DNA from: F1-120-MAGs238 sp964484185
GTDB taxonomy: Bacteria > Planctomycetota > Phycisphaerae > Phycisphaerales > UBA1924
DNA length: 64,000 nt
Reading direction: 5' to 3'
NCBI GenBank assembly: GCA_964484185.1
Contig: CAZAEQ010000013.1
Location: forward strand, 34,948 to 98,947
The notes beneath the pieces are model-generated. The model saw only the letters and a list, made by a program, of their open reading frames with translations, searched no databases and was not told where the DNA came from. The position numbers and the translations under genes are program-made. This document shows, piece by piece, positions 1 through 8,212 of the stretch. The first letter of the stretch is position 1, and the number at the start of each line of letters is the position of its first letter.

Positions 1-608
1 CGATCGCCCAGGTCGCCGATGACGAGCAGTTCTTCGCATGCAAGATTGCGGATCAGTCTCGCGCCCGCGCGGACTGCGCCCCAGTCTTTATCATGTAGTC
101 CAAGGCCGCGGAGCAATTCCTTGATGTATTCGGGACGCTGACCAGAGCCAAGTTCCACGAACAGTTCGCGATAGTCACGAGGGAGGAGTTCTTCAAAGTG
201 TTCTCTGCGATACGTGCTGCGCAAGTGCCGCACGATTTCAAATTGAAGGAATAGGGTGCGGTAGACCCATTCAACGCGCTGGCCGCTGGCAACGATGTCG
301 CGGCTGAACCGGTTGATCCATTCCCTGGGGTAGTACAGGACGGCGAGGAAGCGTGACTTTTCTGGTTCCTTCAACGTTGAACCGAGAATTTGTTCGACGA
401 GCTGGCGAATCGCACCGGAGGCGTTGTTAATGACGTGCCGCAGTTTTGCATCTTCGCCATGGATATCTGAAATCACGTGGACCACGCCGCGGGGAAGTGT
501 AAGTTGAGCGCGGAGGGCACCGGCTTCGGTAATTGCGGTATCTGCGGTGGGAAAGCGCGAGGACAGCGCTTTGAGGTGAGCAAGTCTTTCCGGCGTGAGA
601 TTCAACAT
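1..608 (-). CDS. fbp: Fructose-1,6-bisphosphatase class III (partial, runs off left edge)
   Basis: Removes the 1-phosphate from fructose-1,6-bisphosphate in gluconeogenesis; cytoplasmic. The reading frame is open from an ATG at 606-608 to the window edge (about 202 codons), so only the N-terminal third or so is present. Seen directly: a metallophosphatase motif HVISDIHGEDAKL near residue 45, and a second metal-site motif VIGDLGDR at the truncated end. Both are typical of the large Firmicutes-type class III enzyme (usual length about 640-670 residues), which is unrelated to the sugar-phosphatase class I enzymes. A GGAGAG ribosome site lies 4-5 bases before the ATG, which fixes the start. It follows the AraC-type regulator on the same strand after a 50-base gap, but a functional link is not evident. 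The family call is strong; the C-terminal part cannot be judged. Confidence 0.85.
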   Translation of the reverse strand, partial: MLNLTPERLAHLKALSSRFPTADTAITEAGALRAQLTLPRGVVHVISDIHGEDAKLRHVINNASGAIRQLVEQILGSTLKEPEKSRFLAVLYYPREWINRFSRDIVASGQRVEWVYRTLFLQFEIVRHLRSTYRREHFEELLPRDYRELFVELGSGQRPEYIKELLRGLGLHDKDWGAVRAGARLIRNLACEELLVIGDLGD

Positions 609-658
609 ACAACTCTCCAGGTGGGCGGAGAGTGTATTGCTGGGGCGGCGACAGAGCG

Positions 659-1432
659 TTAAATCACAGGGCGGCAGGCTTTGCGGAATTGTGCTGGCGA
701 TACGCCAACTGTGCGGCGGAACTGGCGTGTGAAAGCGCTTTGATCGGAATATCCGCAGGCCAGAGCGATTGCGGCAATCGGGTCGTTACCTTCCCGCAGT
801 TTGCGAATAGCTGAGTCGATTCGTGCCTTCTGAACAAACTGTCCGATTGGCATCTGAAACAGTTTGCGAATTCGTTGATCGAGGCGGAACGAGGAAAGAT
901 CCGCCATCTTTGCGAGTTGTTCAACCGTGAAAGGCTTTTCCAGGTTTGCCTGAATGAACTTGACAACTTTTGCAACACCGGAATATTCGCTTTCGTTCTC
1001 GGCCTGGATGTCGCGAGATATTCCAACGAGTCCAACGACGTTTCCACGTGCTCCCCGCAGAGGCAGCTTGTTGGTGATACACCAGCCAGTCGCCCCGTTT
1101 GGATAGAGGTGAACTTCGAGCTGATTGAGGATCGGGGTGCCTGTGCGCAAAAGCAAATCGTCCTGTTGACGATACAGCAGGCCCATGGGCTCGGGGAATA
1201 TCTCATCGGCAGTCTTGCCGAGCAGCGCGGATTTGTCCTGCGCGCCGCAGCGGTCTGCAAGTGTCCGATTCACAACCACATATTCCGCCCTTGAATTCTT
1301 GATGAAATATACAGTGTCAGCAACGCAATCAAAAAGCTCTTCGGCTGTAAACGGTTCCGCAAGCTCAGAGAGCATGTCGATGCGAAGTCGGTCTGTAGCC
1401 GAAGATTGAACTGTGCGCAAAGCTCGAAGCAT
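659..1432 (-). CDS. PAS domain-AraC family transcriptional regulator
   Basis: A 257-residue one-component regulator. Residues about 25-145 look like a PAS sensor (FDCVADTVYFIKNSRAEYV at the start, VVGLVGISRDI at its end), and residues about 150-255 form an AraC/XylS DNA-binding domain with two helix-turn-helix units (FTVEQLAKMADLSSF; IAAIALACGYSDQSAFTRQF) and the usual closing GVSPAQFRK. It is transcribed away from the hydroxyproline epimerase gene, with 175 bases between the two starts. That arrangement suggests it controls the catabolic genes, with the PAS domain sensing a small molecule; this is inference. The ligand cannot be read from the sequence. AraC activators with an N-terminal PAS domain are common near amino-acid catabolic loci. 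Confidence 0.88.
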   Translation of the reverse strand: MLRALRTVQSSATDRLRIDMLSELAEPFTAEELFDCVADTVYFIKNSRAEYVVVNRTLADRCGAQDKSALLGKTADEIFPEPMGLLYRQQDDLLLRTGTPILNQLEVHLYPNGATGWCITNKLPLRGARGNVVGLVGISRDIQAENESEYSGVAKVVKFIQANLEKPFTVEQLAKMADLSSFRLDQRIRKLFQMPIGQFVQKARIDSAIRKLREGNDPIAAIALACGYSDQSAFTRQFRRTVGVSPAQFRKACRPVI

Positions 1433-1569
1433 AATAAGGTACTCGTCAAGATTATTGAGGCCGAATCACAACAATATACCTAGAAATGGCTGTGTGGCCT
1501 AAAAGCTGAATAGAAGATTTTCAGGTTTTTTGTGTTTTTCATGGAATTGAAAGTCGTGTCTCCATGGCT

Positions 1570-1580
1570 GTGACTGTCAC
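1570..1580. promoter_or_regulatory. Short perfect inverted repeat in the AraC/epimerase divergent intergenic region
   Basis: GTGAC-T-GTCAC is a perfect 5-bp inverted repeat 27 bases before the epimerase ATG. It could be an operator half or dimer site for the divergent AraC-type regulator. It is short enough to arise by chance, and AraC proteins more often bind direct repeats, so this is tentative. Confidence 0.25.
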
Positions 1581-1607
1581 TCCACTTCGATCGAAAGACT
1601 GAGCTAG

Positions 1608-2582
1608 ATGCAAAACCGCACGAAATCCGATACATTTGGTCGCGTTGAAGTGATCGATTCCCATACCGAAGGCGAGCCCACACGTGTGGTGATATCCGGG
1701 GGTCCGGATCTTGGATCAGGCACAATTTCGGAGAAACTCGCTGCTTTTCGCAGCCAACACGATTCTTTCCGGTCGGCGATTGTCAACGAGCCGCGTGGAA
1801 ACGATGCAATTGTCGGGGCGTTGATAGTGCCCCCCGTCAAACCCACCTCGGCGTGCGGAGTGATTTTCTTTAACAACGTGGGCGTACTTCATTCGTGCGG
1901 TCACGGAACAATTGGTCTTGCGGTTACCCTGGCCCACCTGGGTCGAATTGGTCCGGGAAGGCACACCATTGAAACTCCTGTCGGCGACGTTGCAGTGTCG
2001 CTGTCAGAGAATGGGTCGGTCTGCCTTGAGAATGTTGAGTCGTATCTTCACGCCGCGGGCGCCGAGACATCGATCGAGTTTGAAGGTAAGACGCATGTTG
2101 TCCGCGGTGATGTTGCATGGGGAGGCAACTGGTTTTTTCTGACTGAATCAACGCTCGTTCCAGTCCTGCCAGGGAATATTGATCGGCTTACTTCGCTTGG
2201 ATGGACAATTCGTAAATCACTTGAGAGCCGCGGAATCACTGGCGCACACGGTGCACACATTGATCACATCGAAATATTTGGGCCACCTACCCGCGCGGAC
2301 TGTGATTCGAAGAACTTCGTGCTTTGCCCCGGAAAGGCTTACGACCGGTCACCTTGTGGGACCGGGACAAGCGCCAAGCTTGCAAGCCTCCATGCGGCCG
2401 GCAAATTGGAGCTCGGTCAGAAGTGGCGGCAGGAAAGCATCATCGGATCAGCATTCACGGGCTGGCTACGCAAGGACGGCAACGCTTTGATTCCTTCGAT
2501 TTGCGGGAACGCGCACATATGCAGCCAATCTACACTCCTGCTTGATCCATCGGATCCATTTGTGAACGGGATCCGATTGTGA
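1608..2582 (+). CDS. 4-hydroxyproline 2-epimerase (proline racemase family)
   Basis: Predicted to epimerise trans-4-hydroxy-L-proline to cis-4-hydroxy-D-proline, the first step of bacterial hydroxyproline breakdown. The 324-residue protein has the family opening VIDSHTEGEPTRVV. It has both catalytic motifs: HSCGHGTIG near residue 100, with the first catalytic Cys, and DRSPCGTGTSAKLA near residue 250, with the second. Having Cys at both sites fits an epimerase or racemase; the related dehydratases carry Thr or Ser at the first position. The neighbouring DapA-like gene, 34 bases downstream, fits a hydroxyproline pathway better than a true proline racemase. The ribosome site is weak. Substrate assignment rests on context and needs enzymology. 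Confidence 0.85.
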   Translation: MQNRTKSDTFGRVEVIDSHTEGEPTRVVISGGPDLGSGTISEKLAAFRSQHDSFRSAIVNEPRGNDAIVGALIVPPVKPTSACGVIFFNNVGVLHSCGHGTIGLAVTLAHLGRIGPGRHTIETPVGDVAVSLSENGSVCLENVESYLHAAGAETSIEFEGKTHVVRGDVAWGGNWFFLTESTLVPVLPGNIDRLTSLGWTIRKSLESRGITGAHGAHIDHIEIFGPPTRADCDSKNFVLCPGKAYDRSPCGTGTSAKLASLHAAGKLELGQKWRQESIIGSAFTGWLRKDGNALIPSICGNAHICSQSTLLLDPSDPFVNGIRL

Positions 2583-2616
2583 TCTGGGCCAATTCGATAC
2601 TCAGAAAGAACTATCA

Positions 2617-3525
2617 ATGAATCGCCAGTCCTGGAAGGGCGTCATCCCTGCAATTACGACTCCATTTACCAAATCGCTCGCACTTGATACAACTTTCTTG
2701 AGCAAGCATGTTCGCTTGCTTGTTGATGCTGGTGCGGTCGGCATTGTCGCTCCGGGCTCACTTGGCGAAGGCTCTACGCTTTCGCTTCAGGAGAAAGAAA
2801 CACTTTGGAAAGTCTGTGCGAACGCTCTGGGTACTACCCCAATGATCGCGGCGATTGCCGCCGCGAGCACCGCCGACGCAGTAGCACTTGCACGCACGGC
2901 GCAAGCATCTGGCTGCAAAGGACTTATGGTGTTACCCCCATATTTGTACAAGGGCTCCTGGCGGGAAACCAAGGCTCATTTTGCGGCCGTACTGAATGCG
3001 ACTTCTCTTTCGTGCATGCTTTATAACAACCCGATTGCCTACGGAACCGATGTGACGCCGGCGCAGATCGCGGAACTTGCGGCATCACACTCGAACCTGC
3101 ATGCGGTTAAGGAATCCAGCGGCGATGTCAGGAGAATAACCGCGATCCGCGAATTGCTGGGAGATCGACTGGCCCTGTTTGTGGGGATGGATGACCTGAT
3201 TGTTGAAGGCGTTGCGGCCGGAGCAGTTGGTTGGATTGCCGGTGTTGTCAACGCGCTGCCGCGGGAATCGGTTGTGCTGTTTGAACTTGCATGCGGCGGC
3301 AGGTCCGAGAAGTTGGATGCGCTCTACCACTGGATGCTGCCTCTATTGCGCATGGATACAACGTATGACTTTGTTCAGTTGATCAAACTGATGCAGCAGG
3401 AATGCGGTGTCGTGGGCGAAGGGGGCGCGATTACAAGACCGCCGCGGTTGATGCCGCAGGGCCAGGAACTTGAAACAGCGCTTTCAGTTATACGACACGC
3501 GCTGAAAACTTGTCCCCCACTTTGA
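2617..3525 (+). CDS. DapA-family lyase, probable 1-pyrroline-4-hydroxy-2-carboxylate deaminase
   Basis: A 302-residue class I aldolase-fold protein of the dihydrodipicolinate synthase family. The Schiff-base Lys is visible in HAVKESSGD (about residue 166), the catalytic Tyr in MLYNNPIAYG (about 137), and the N-terminal substrate loop in GSLGEGSTLS (about 48-57). In place of the usual GTTGE the loop reads GSLGE, so the substrate is unlikely to be aspartate semialdehyde. Next to a hydroxyproline epimerase, the likely reaction is deamination of pyrroline-4-hydroxy-2-carboxylate to 2-oxoglutarate semialdehyde. The oxidase and the semialdehyde dehydrogenase needed to complete the pathway are not in this window. 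Other DapA relatives (keto-sugar aldolases) remain possible. Confidence 0.75.
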   Translation: MNRQSWKGVIPAITTPFTKSLALDTTFLSKHVRLLVDAGAVGIVAPGSLGEGSTLSLQEKETLWKVCANALGTTPMIAAIAAASTADAVALARTAQASGCKGLMVLPPYLYKGSWRETKAHFAAVLNATSLSCMLYNNPIAYGTDVTPAQIAELAASHSNLHAVKESSGDVRRITAIRELLGDRLALFVGMDDLIVEGVAAGAVGWIAGVVNALPRESVVLFELACGGRSEKLDALYHWMLPLLRMDTTYDFVQLIKLMQQECGVVGEGGAITRPPRLMPQGQELETALSVIRHALKTCPPL

Positions 3526-3569
3526 CAGATTCGCTTTTCATAGACCTTCGAACTTGATACCGTTGCGAA

Positions 3570-4325
3570 GTGCCGACGGTTCTCACTATCCATTCGCACA
3601 GCATCCACTTGCTTCCTCAGCGAGCGGTTTTTCTGCCCGCATGCAGGACTCTACTGATCGCAGATTTACATCTTGGCAAAGGGGATCATCTGCGCTTGCA
3701 CGGCGCACCGATTCCCGCATCGGTCAATAGTTCGATACTGTGTGAATCGCTTTCGAGACTACATGAAACGATCCAGTGCACCCAGGCTCGTCGACTGATT
3801 GTTCTTGGAGATGTGATTCACGCTGGAACCGGACTTACGCAGGAAGTTGTAGACACAGCGCGTGATGCCTTCGCGACCATCTCCATGTTGGGTGTACAGA
3901 CCATTTTTATTCAAGGGAATCACGATCGAAAGCTGGGGCCGTTTGCCGCGGACTTGAAGATCGACCTTGTGCCGCAATTGATTGAGGGGCCGCTGGCGTA
4001 TGTTCATGATCCCGCCGATGCGCCGCGTGGATTATTCACGTTCTGCGGCCATCTGCACCCCACTGTTTCACTGGGCCTGGGGGGAGCAGGTTCGCACCTG
4101 CCTGCGTTCTGGCGGAGTCCAGAGATGTGTGTTCTACCAGCATTCAGCCGATTTACTGGCGGCGTGATGCCGCGTGTTGAAGCTGGCGACGACTTGTACA
4201 TCATCGCAGATGAGCAGATCGTGCATCGCCCCATACGAAGCCTGGCGGCGAGAGTCTCACCAGTGATTCATCAGATTCATCCGGTCCATCCTGGTCAACG
4301 GCTTCAGCCCAATCCGGCAACGTGA
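3570..4325 (+). CDS. PdeM-like metallophosphoesterase (ligase-associated DNA repair nuclease family)
   Basis: A 251-residue calcineurin-like phosphoesterase. Metal-binding motifs appear in order: LIADLHLGKGDHLR (near residue 30), VLGDVIHAG (near 78), IQGNHDR (near 115) and FCGHLHP (near 155). The tail CVLPAFSRFTGGV is typical of the ligase-associated PdeM group. In many bacteria that group sits beside a DNA ligase, an Lhr-like helicase and an exonuclease; none of these is present here, so this is an orphan copy. It starts with GTG. Its 3' end overlaps the end of the convergent FHA-GspE gene by 22 bases, so the two transcripts run into each other. The fold is certain; a DNA-repair role comes from family knowledge. 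Confidence 0.8.
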   Translation: MPTVLTIHSHSIHLLPQRAVFLPACRTLLIADLHLGKGDHLRLHGAPIPASVNSSILCESLSRLHETIQCTQARRLIVLGDVIHAGTGLTQEVVDTARDAFATISMLGVQTIFIQGNHDRKLGPFAADLKIDLVPQLIEGPLAYVHDPADAPRGLFTFCGHLHPTVSLGLGGAGSHLPAFWRSPEMCVLPAFSRFTGGVMPRVEAGDDLYIIADEQIVHRPIRSLAARVSPVIHQIHPVHPGQRLQPNPAT

Positions 4326-6100
4326 TCGACTTCTTCCAGGCTGGTTGCACCCTCAGCGACAATTCTCCAGCCGAACTGTGGAAGCGTAGTAAAGAGGCCG
4401 CTCTCGATGACCTTTTTCATCGAAGCAATACTTGGGTTATGTAGCACGACATCGCGAAGTTCATCGGTGAATTCGAGCAACTCAAAGAGTGCTCGGCGGC
4501 CGCGATAGCCGGTGTTGAGACACTTCACGCAGCCAGTGGGCCCGAACATGAAATTCTTGCTTTGCAAGTGCTTGCCCAGGCGAGAGGAGATACTGGAGGT
4601 GATCGGCATTTCGCGTTTGCAGGTTTCGCAGAGCACACGCACGAGACGCTGAGCCAGAACAAGGTCAAGCGCGTTGGCGACCAGGTACGGCTCAACTTTT
4701 AAGTCGAGCAGGCGAAACACCGCAGTCACGCTGTCTTTGGCGTGCAGCGTTGTGAACACGACGTGACCGGTCATCGCCGCCTGCATTGCAGTGCGGGCGG
4801 TCTCTTCATCGCGTACTTCGCCGACGAGAATGACATCGGGATCCTGGCGCAGAACTGAGCGAAGCATTGAGCCGAAGCTGTTGCCCTTGTCTTCATCGAC
4901 TGGAATCTGGGTGACGCCTTCGAGTTGATACTCAACCGGGTCTTCGATGGTGATGACGTTTCGAGTCTCGCGATCTACACGGCGCAGGGCGTTGTAGAGC
5001 GTGGTGGTCTTGCCTGAGCCGGTTGGACCACAGACAAGCAGCAATCCTGAATCCTGGCGGCAGACGCGTTCGACGCGATCGGCCATATACATGAGCAGGC
5101 CCATCTCTTCGAGCGAGCGGGGAATATCACGTGAATCAAGCACGCGAATGACCAGTTTCTGACCGTGCACACTGGGAGTAAATGAAACTCGGAAATCAAC
5201 GCGGCGATCGGGGAAGGTCGCGGAAAAATGACCTTCCTGCATCGCTTCGCGGCCAGCGGAACGAATCTGACAGGCGGTCTTCACAAGTCCAAAGAACAAC
5301 TCGCCGACACGACGGGGCAATTCAAGAATCGCCAGCATCTGACCATCGATGCGCATGCGCACGTGGAAAATTTCGGGCTTGGGCTCAATGTGAATGTCAG
5401 TTGCGCGAGTTTTGCTGGCTACCTGCAGGAGAAGTCGAACGGCATTGGGACCATCTGACGATCCAAGGAGCGCGGAACTTGGTTGCCCGCCCGCATCGAT
5501 AATAGAGACTCGCTCCGGTTCGGGGAGCTTGGGCGGAAGCGTCTCGAGCATCGACAGCAACTGTTCCTGCCAGGGAAGATCGACATCAGCACGCTTGATA
5601 TCTGGTGAATTAGAAGGCTGGCGTGAATCTGTTGAGATTGCCGCAGACGCTTCGTGCGGATCGGTGGTAAAAATCGATCGCTCAATTGAAGTATCGATCA
5701 CCGCGCCCATGACTGATGAGTCCGCGCTGGACACATCTGGTTCTGCACGCTCTACCAGGAACTCGTGCCCCCCGACTCGAAGCACATCTCCCAGTCGCAG
5801 GGTCGTCGGGCCCGGGATTCGCTGGTCGTTTACCTTGGTTCCATTGCGAGAGCCCAGGTCCTTTACGACATAGCCCTCTTTAGAATCCAGGGTAATCTGG
5901 CAGTGCTTTCTCGAGCACATGTCATCATCAAGCACCACCGCGTTTTCTGGGTGGCGTCCGAACACAATTGCGTTCTGGCCAAGGATCACGGGTTCTACTG
6001 CGCCCCGCAGAGGGGTCAATTTCCAGGCCACTTGCAACTCCTTTTCGGCGGTCATCATATCGCCAGTGATACCTGTCGAAGGAGATTGGAGTTGCAGCAT
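4304..6100 (-). CDS. FHA domain fused to a GspE/PilB-type secretion ATPase
   Basis: A fusion of 598 residues. Residues about 35-115 form a forkhead-associated phosphopeptide-binding domain (FGRHPENAVVLDDDMCSRKH, then DLGSRNGTKVND). Residues about 195-590 are a type II secretion/type IV pilus hexameric ATPase: Walker A GPTGSGKTTT, Asp box and Walker B QDPDVILVGEVRDEET, His box TGHVVFTTLHAKDS, and a tetracysteine zinc module (CETC ... CVKC). The usual T2SSE N-terminal domain seems replaced by the FHA domain. It is the last gene of the five-gene cassette, 28 bases after the SecA-like gene. No pilin, pseudopilin, GspF or secretin is nearby. FHA suggests control by Ser/Thr phosphorylation. An alternative start is the Met-Met pair at about 6058. 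Confidence 0.88.
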   Translation of the reverse strand: MLQLQSPSTGITGDMMTAEKELQVAWKLTPLRGAVEPVILGQNAIVFGRHPENAVVLDDDMCSRKHCQITLDSKEGYVVKDLGSRNGTKVNDQRIPGPTTLRLGDVLRVGGHEFLVERAEPDVSSADSSVMGAVIDTSIERSIFTTDPHEASAAISTDSRQPSNSPDIKRADVDLPWQEQLLSMLETLPPKLPEPERVSIIDAGGQPSSALLGSSDGPNAVRLLLQVASKTRATDIHIEPKPEIFHVRMRIDGQMLAILELPRRVGELFFGLVKTACQIRSAGREAMQEGHFSATFPDRRVDFRVSFTPSVHGQKLVIRVLDSRDIPRSLEEMGLLMYMADRVERVCRQDSGLLLVCGPTGSGKTTTLYNALRRVDRETRNVITIEDPVEYQLEGVTQIPVDEDKGNSFGSMLRSVLRQDPDVILVGEVRDEETARTAMQAAMTGHVVFTTLHAKDSVTAVFRLLDLKVEPYLVANALDLVLAQRLVRVLCETCKREMPITSSISSRLGKHLQSKNFMFGPTGCVKCLNTGYRGRRALFELLEFTDELRDVVLHNPSIASMKKVIESGLFTTLPQFGWRIVAEGATSLEEVDHVAGLG

Positions 6101-6128
6101 CCAGATTAGAAGCGAGATTCAGTGCTAT

Positions 6129-8195
6129 CTACATGCCCGGCATGTACTTGTCGATCCAGTCATCCTGCTTCAGAACCGCATCTCGTGAGCGTCGATCGTG
6201 GGCCTCGCTGCGTCCCTGGGCAATGCGGAAAATCGTGCCGCCGCGGCCGGCCCAAAGGTCGGAGAGTTCGTCCCAGCCGCCTTTGTGCGTAACCGCACGC
6301 TCCAGCGCGGCGGTTGCGCCACCCTTGAGAGTGGAGAATTTCTCGAGCAGCTTGGCAAAGTAAGGAGCTCTACGCACCAACAGCTCATCGTCCATGGCGA
6401 CGAAGATCTGGGCGGAGCCGGGGTCGCCCTGACGACCAGAACGACCGATGAACTGGCGGTCGATGCGTTTGGCGCCGTGCATTTCGGTCAGGATCACGTG
6501 CAGGCCGCCAGCCTTGATGGCTCCTGGGTCAGGCTTGATGTCGGTGCCGCGGCCAGCCATGTTCGTTGCGACAGTGATGGCCGCGCCTTGCTCCAAGTCA
6601 CTGCGGCCAGCCTGACCGATCAGGGTTGCTTCTTCCTTGTCATGGTGAGCGTTGAGCAGGAAGTGCTGCAGGTTGCGTTCGTGCAGTCGCTTACTCAGAT
6701 ATTCGCTTGCAGAAACCGATCGAGTACCGACGAGGATTGGCCGCCCTTGAGCGTGGATCTCCTCGATCGATGCGACGATCGCGTCCCATTTTCCTGTCTG
6801 CGAACGGAAGACACGCAGAGGCCACTGCGTACGAACTACTGGGCGATTAGTAGGAATGCGTGTTACTGGTCGCGAGTACGTTGATTCCATTTCGCCGGTG
6901 GCATCAGCGGCGGTGCCGGTCATGCCGCAGAGAAAGGGATATGTGCGATAAAACCGCTGGAAGCTCAATCGTGCAAGCGTCTCACGATCGGCCGTAACTT
7001 GCGCGCCTTCCTTTGCTTCGACTGACTGATGCAAACCGTGTTCCCAGTTGCGATCGGGCAGAAAGCGGCCGGTGTATTCATCGACGATGACGATGCGGTC
7101 TTCGACGACTTCGTATTGCTTGCCGCGGATGTAGCAGTATTTTGCGACCAGGGCCTGGCGAACTAATTCTTCAGCACGGCGTCGGGCTTTCCAGAGCGGA
7201 TCGGGGACGAGTTCGTAGAGTTGTTCGAGCCGTTCAAATCCGCGGCGTTTCAGGTCTACTCGGCGGCGATTGTGATCGACCTCGAAGTCCGGACCCTCGT
7301 CGAGTTTTGTGGCGATGGCAGCGGCCTTGAGGTAGACCTTGCTCATGTCATCTTCGCGGCGGGGCCGGGCGATAATGAGCGGGACGACGCCTTCATCGAC
7401 GAGCACAGCATCGGCTTCATCGACCATGCACGCACGCAGACCGGGGATCATCGGCCCCATGCCAGATTCACCGGGAAGGTGCGCAACACCGGCGAGCATC
7501 TGGCGGCCAGCCCAGGCAGTGTTCATGCGGCCGAGGCGAATCTGGTCTCGAAGATAGTCGGCGGTAATCTGCTTGGGAGTTCCGTACACGATGTGACGGG
7601 CGTAAATTCCAAAACGCTCGGCGGGGTCCTGCTCTTGCTGGATCGACCCCACTTCGCAGAAGCACTTTGAATAGATGCGACTGCGCGATTCAGCATCGCG
7701 CTTTGCCAGGTAGTCATTGACAGTGAAGATATGCAGATAGCGGTGCTGCCAGGCGATGAGCGGCGCGGCCATTGAGCCGGTGAGCGTTTTGCCTTCACCG
7801 GTGAGCATCTCGATGATTCGCCCGTGGTAGAGCGCCATAGCGCCCATCAATTGAACAAGGTATGGCTCTTCGCCAGTTTCGCGGCGGGCAACTTCGCGAA
7901 CGTAGGCAAACGCGCGCCGCACAGATTCATCATCCTGACGGCCGCGAACAAAGGCCTCTCGCACGGAAAGAATCTGATCTCGCAGCGATTCGACGCTCAG
8001 GTCGCGCACCGTGGATTTGAGCGAATCGATTGTCTCGGCTTCGCGCCTCAGGAAGGACACGCTGATTCGGCGATTGCGCAACTTCATCGCAGCGCGGTTG
8101 TACATCCCGTCGAGCCCCTTCGACAGTTCGGGCTTGTTACGCCGACTGCGAATCGACTCGTACAGCGCGTGATATTTGCTCAAGACCTGCGACAC
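6129..8195 (-). CDS. Truncated SecA paralogue (SecA-like motor ATPase)
   Basis: 688 residues, against about 850-950 for housekeeping SecA. The DEAD-type motor is intact: TGEGKT near residue 132, VDEADAVLVDE near 258, a TGTA motif (LCGMTGTAADATGEMEST), VATNMAGRGTDI, and the motif VI arginines in QFIGRSGRQGDPGS. A preprotein-crosslinking-like region lies between. The end, AQGRSEAHDRRSRDAVLKQD, corresponds by eye to the first turns of the helical scaffold domain of SecA and then stops. The helical wing, two-helix finger and zinc tail are therefore absent. The GTG start has an AAGGGAG ribosome site that overlaps the stop codon of the upstream M50 gene. Position in the cassette suggests a partner role with the membrane adaptors. 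It is unlikely to be the main SecA. Confidence 0.87.
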   Translation of the reverse strand: MSQVLSKYHALYESIRSRRNKPELSKGLDGMYNRAAMKLRNRRISVSFLRREAETIDSLKSTVRDLSVESLRDQILSVREAFVRGRQDDESVRRAFAYVREVARRETGEEPYLVQLMGAMALYHGRIIEMLTGEGKTLTGSMAAPLIAWQHRYLHIFTVNDYLAKRDAESRSRIYSKCFCEVGSIQQEQDPAERFGIYARHIVYGTPKQITADYLRDQIRLGRMNTAWAGRQMLAGVAHLPGESGMGPMIPGLRACMVDEADAVLVDEGVVPLIIARPRREDDMSKVYLKAAAIATKLDEGPDFEVDHNRRRVDLKRRGFERLEQLYELVPDPLWKARRRAEELVRQALVAKYCYIRGKQYEVVEDRIVIVDEYTGRFLPDRNWEHGLHQSVEAKEGAQVTADRETLARLSFQRFYRTYPFLCGMTGTAADATGEMESTYSRPVTRIPTNRPVVRTQWPLRVFRSQTGKWDAIVASIEEIHAQGRPILVGTRSVSASEYLSKRLHERNLQHFLLNAHHDKEEATLIGQAGRSDLEQGAAITVATNMAGRGTDIKPDPGAIKAGGLHVILTEMHGAKRIDRQFIGRSGRQGDPGSAQIFVAMDDELLVRRAPYFAKLLEKFSTLKGGATAALERAVTHKGGWDELSDLWAGRGGTIFRIAQGRSEAHDRRSRDAVLKQDDWIDKYMPGM

Positions 8196-8212
8196 GTGTG
8201 TTCAGCGCTCCC

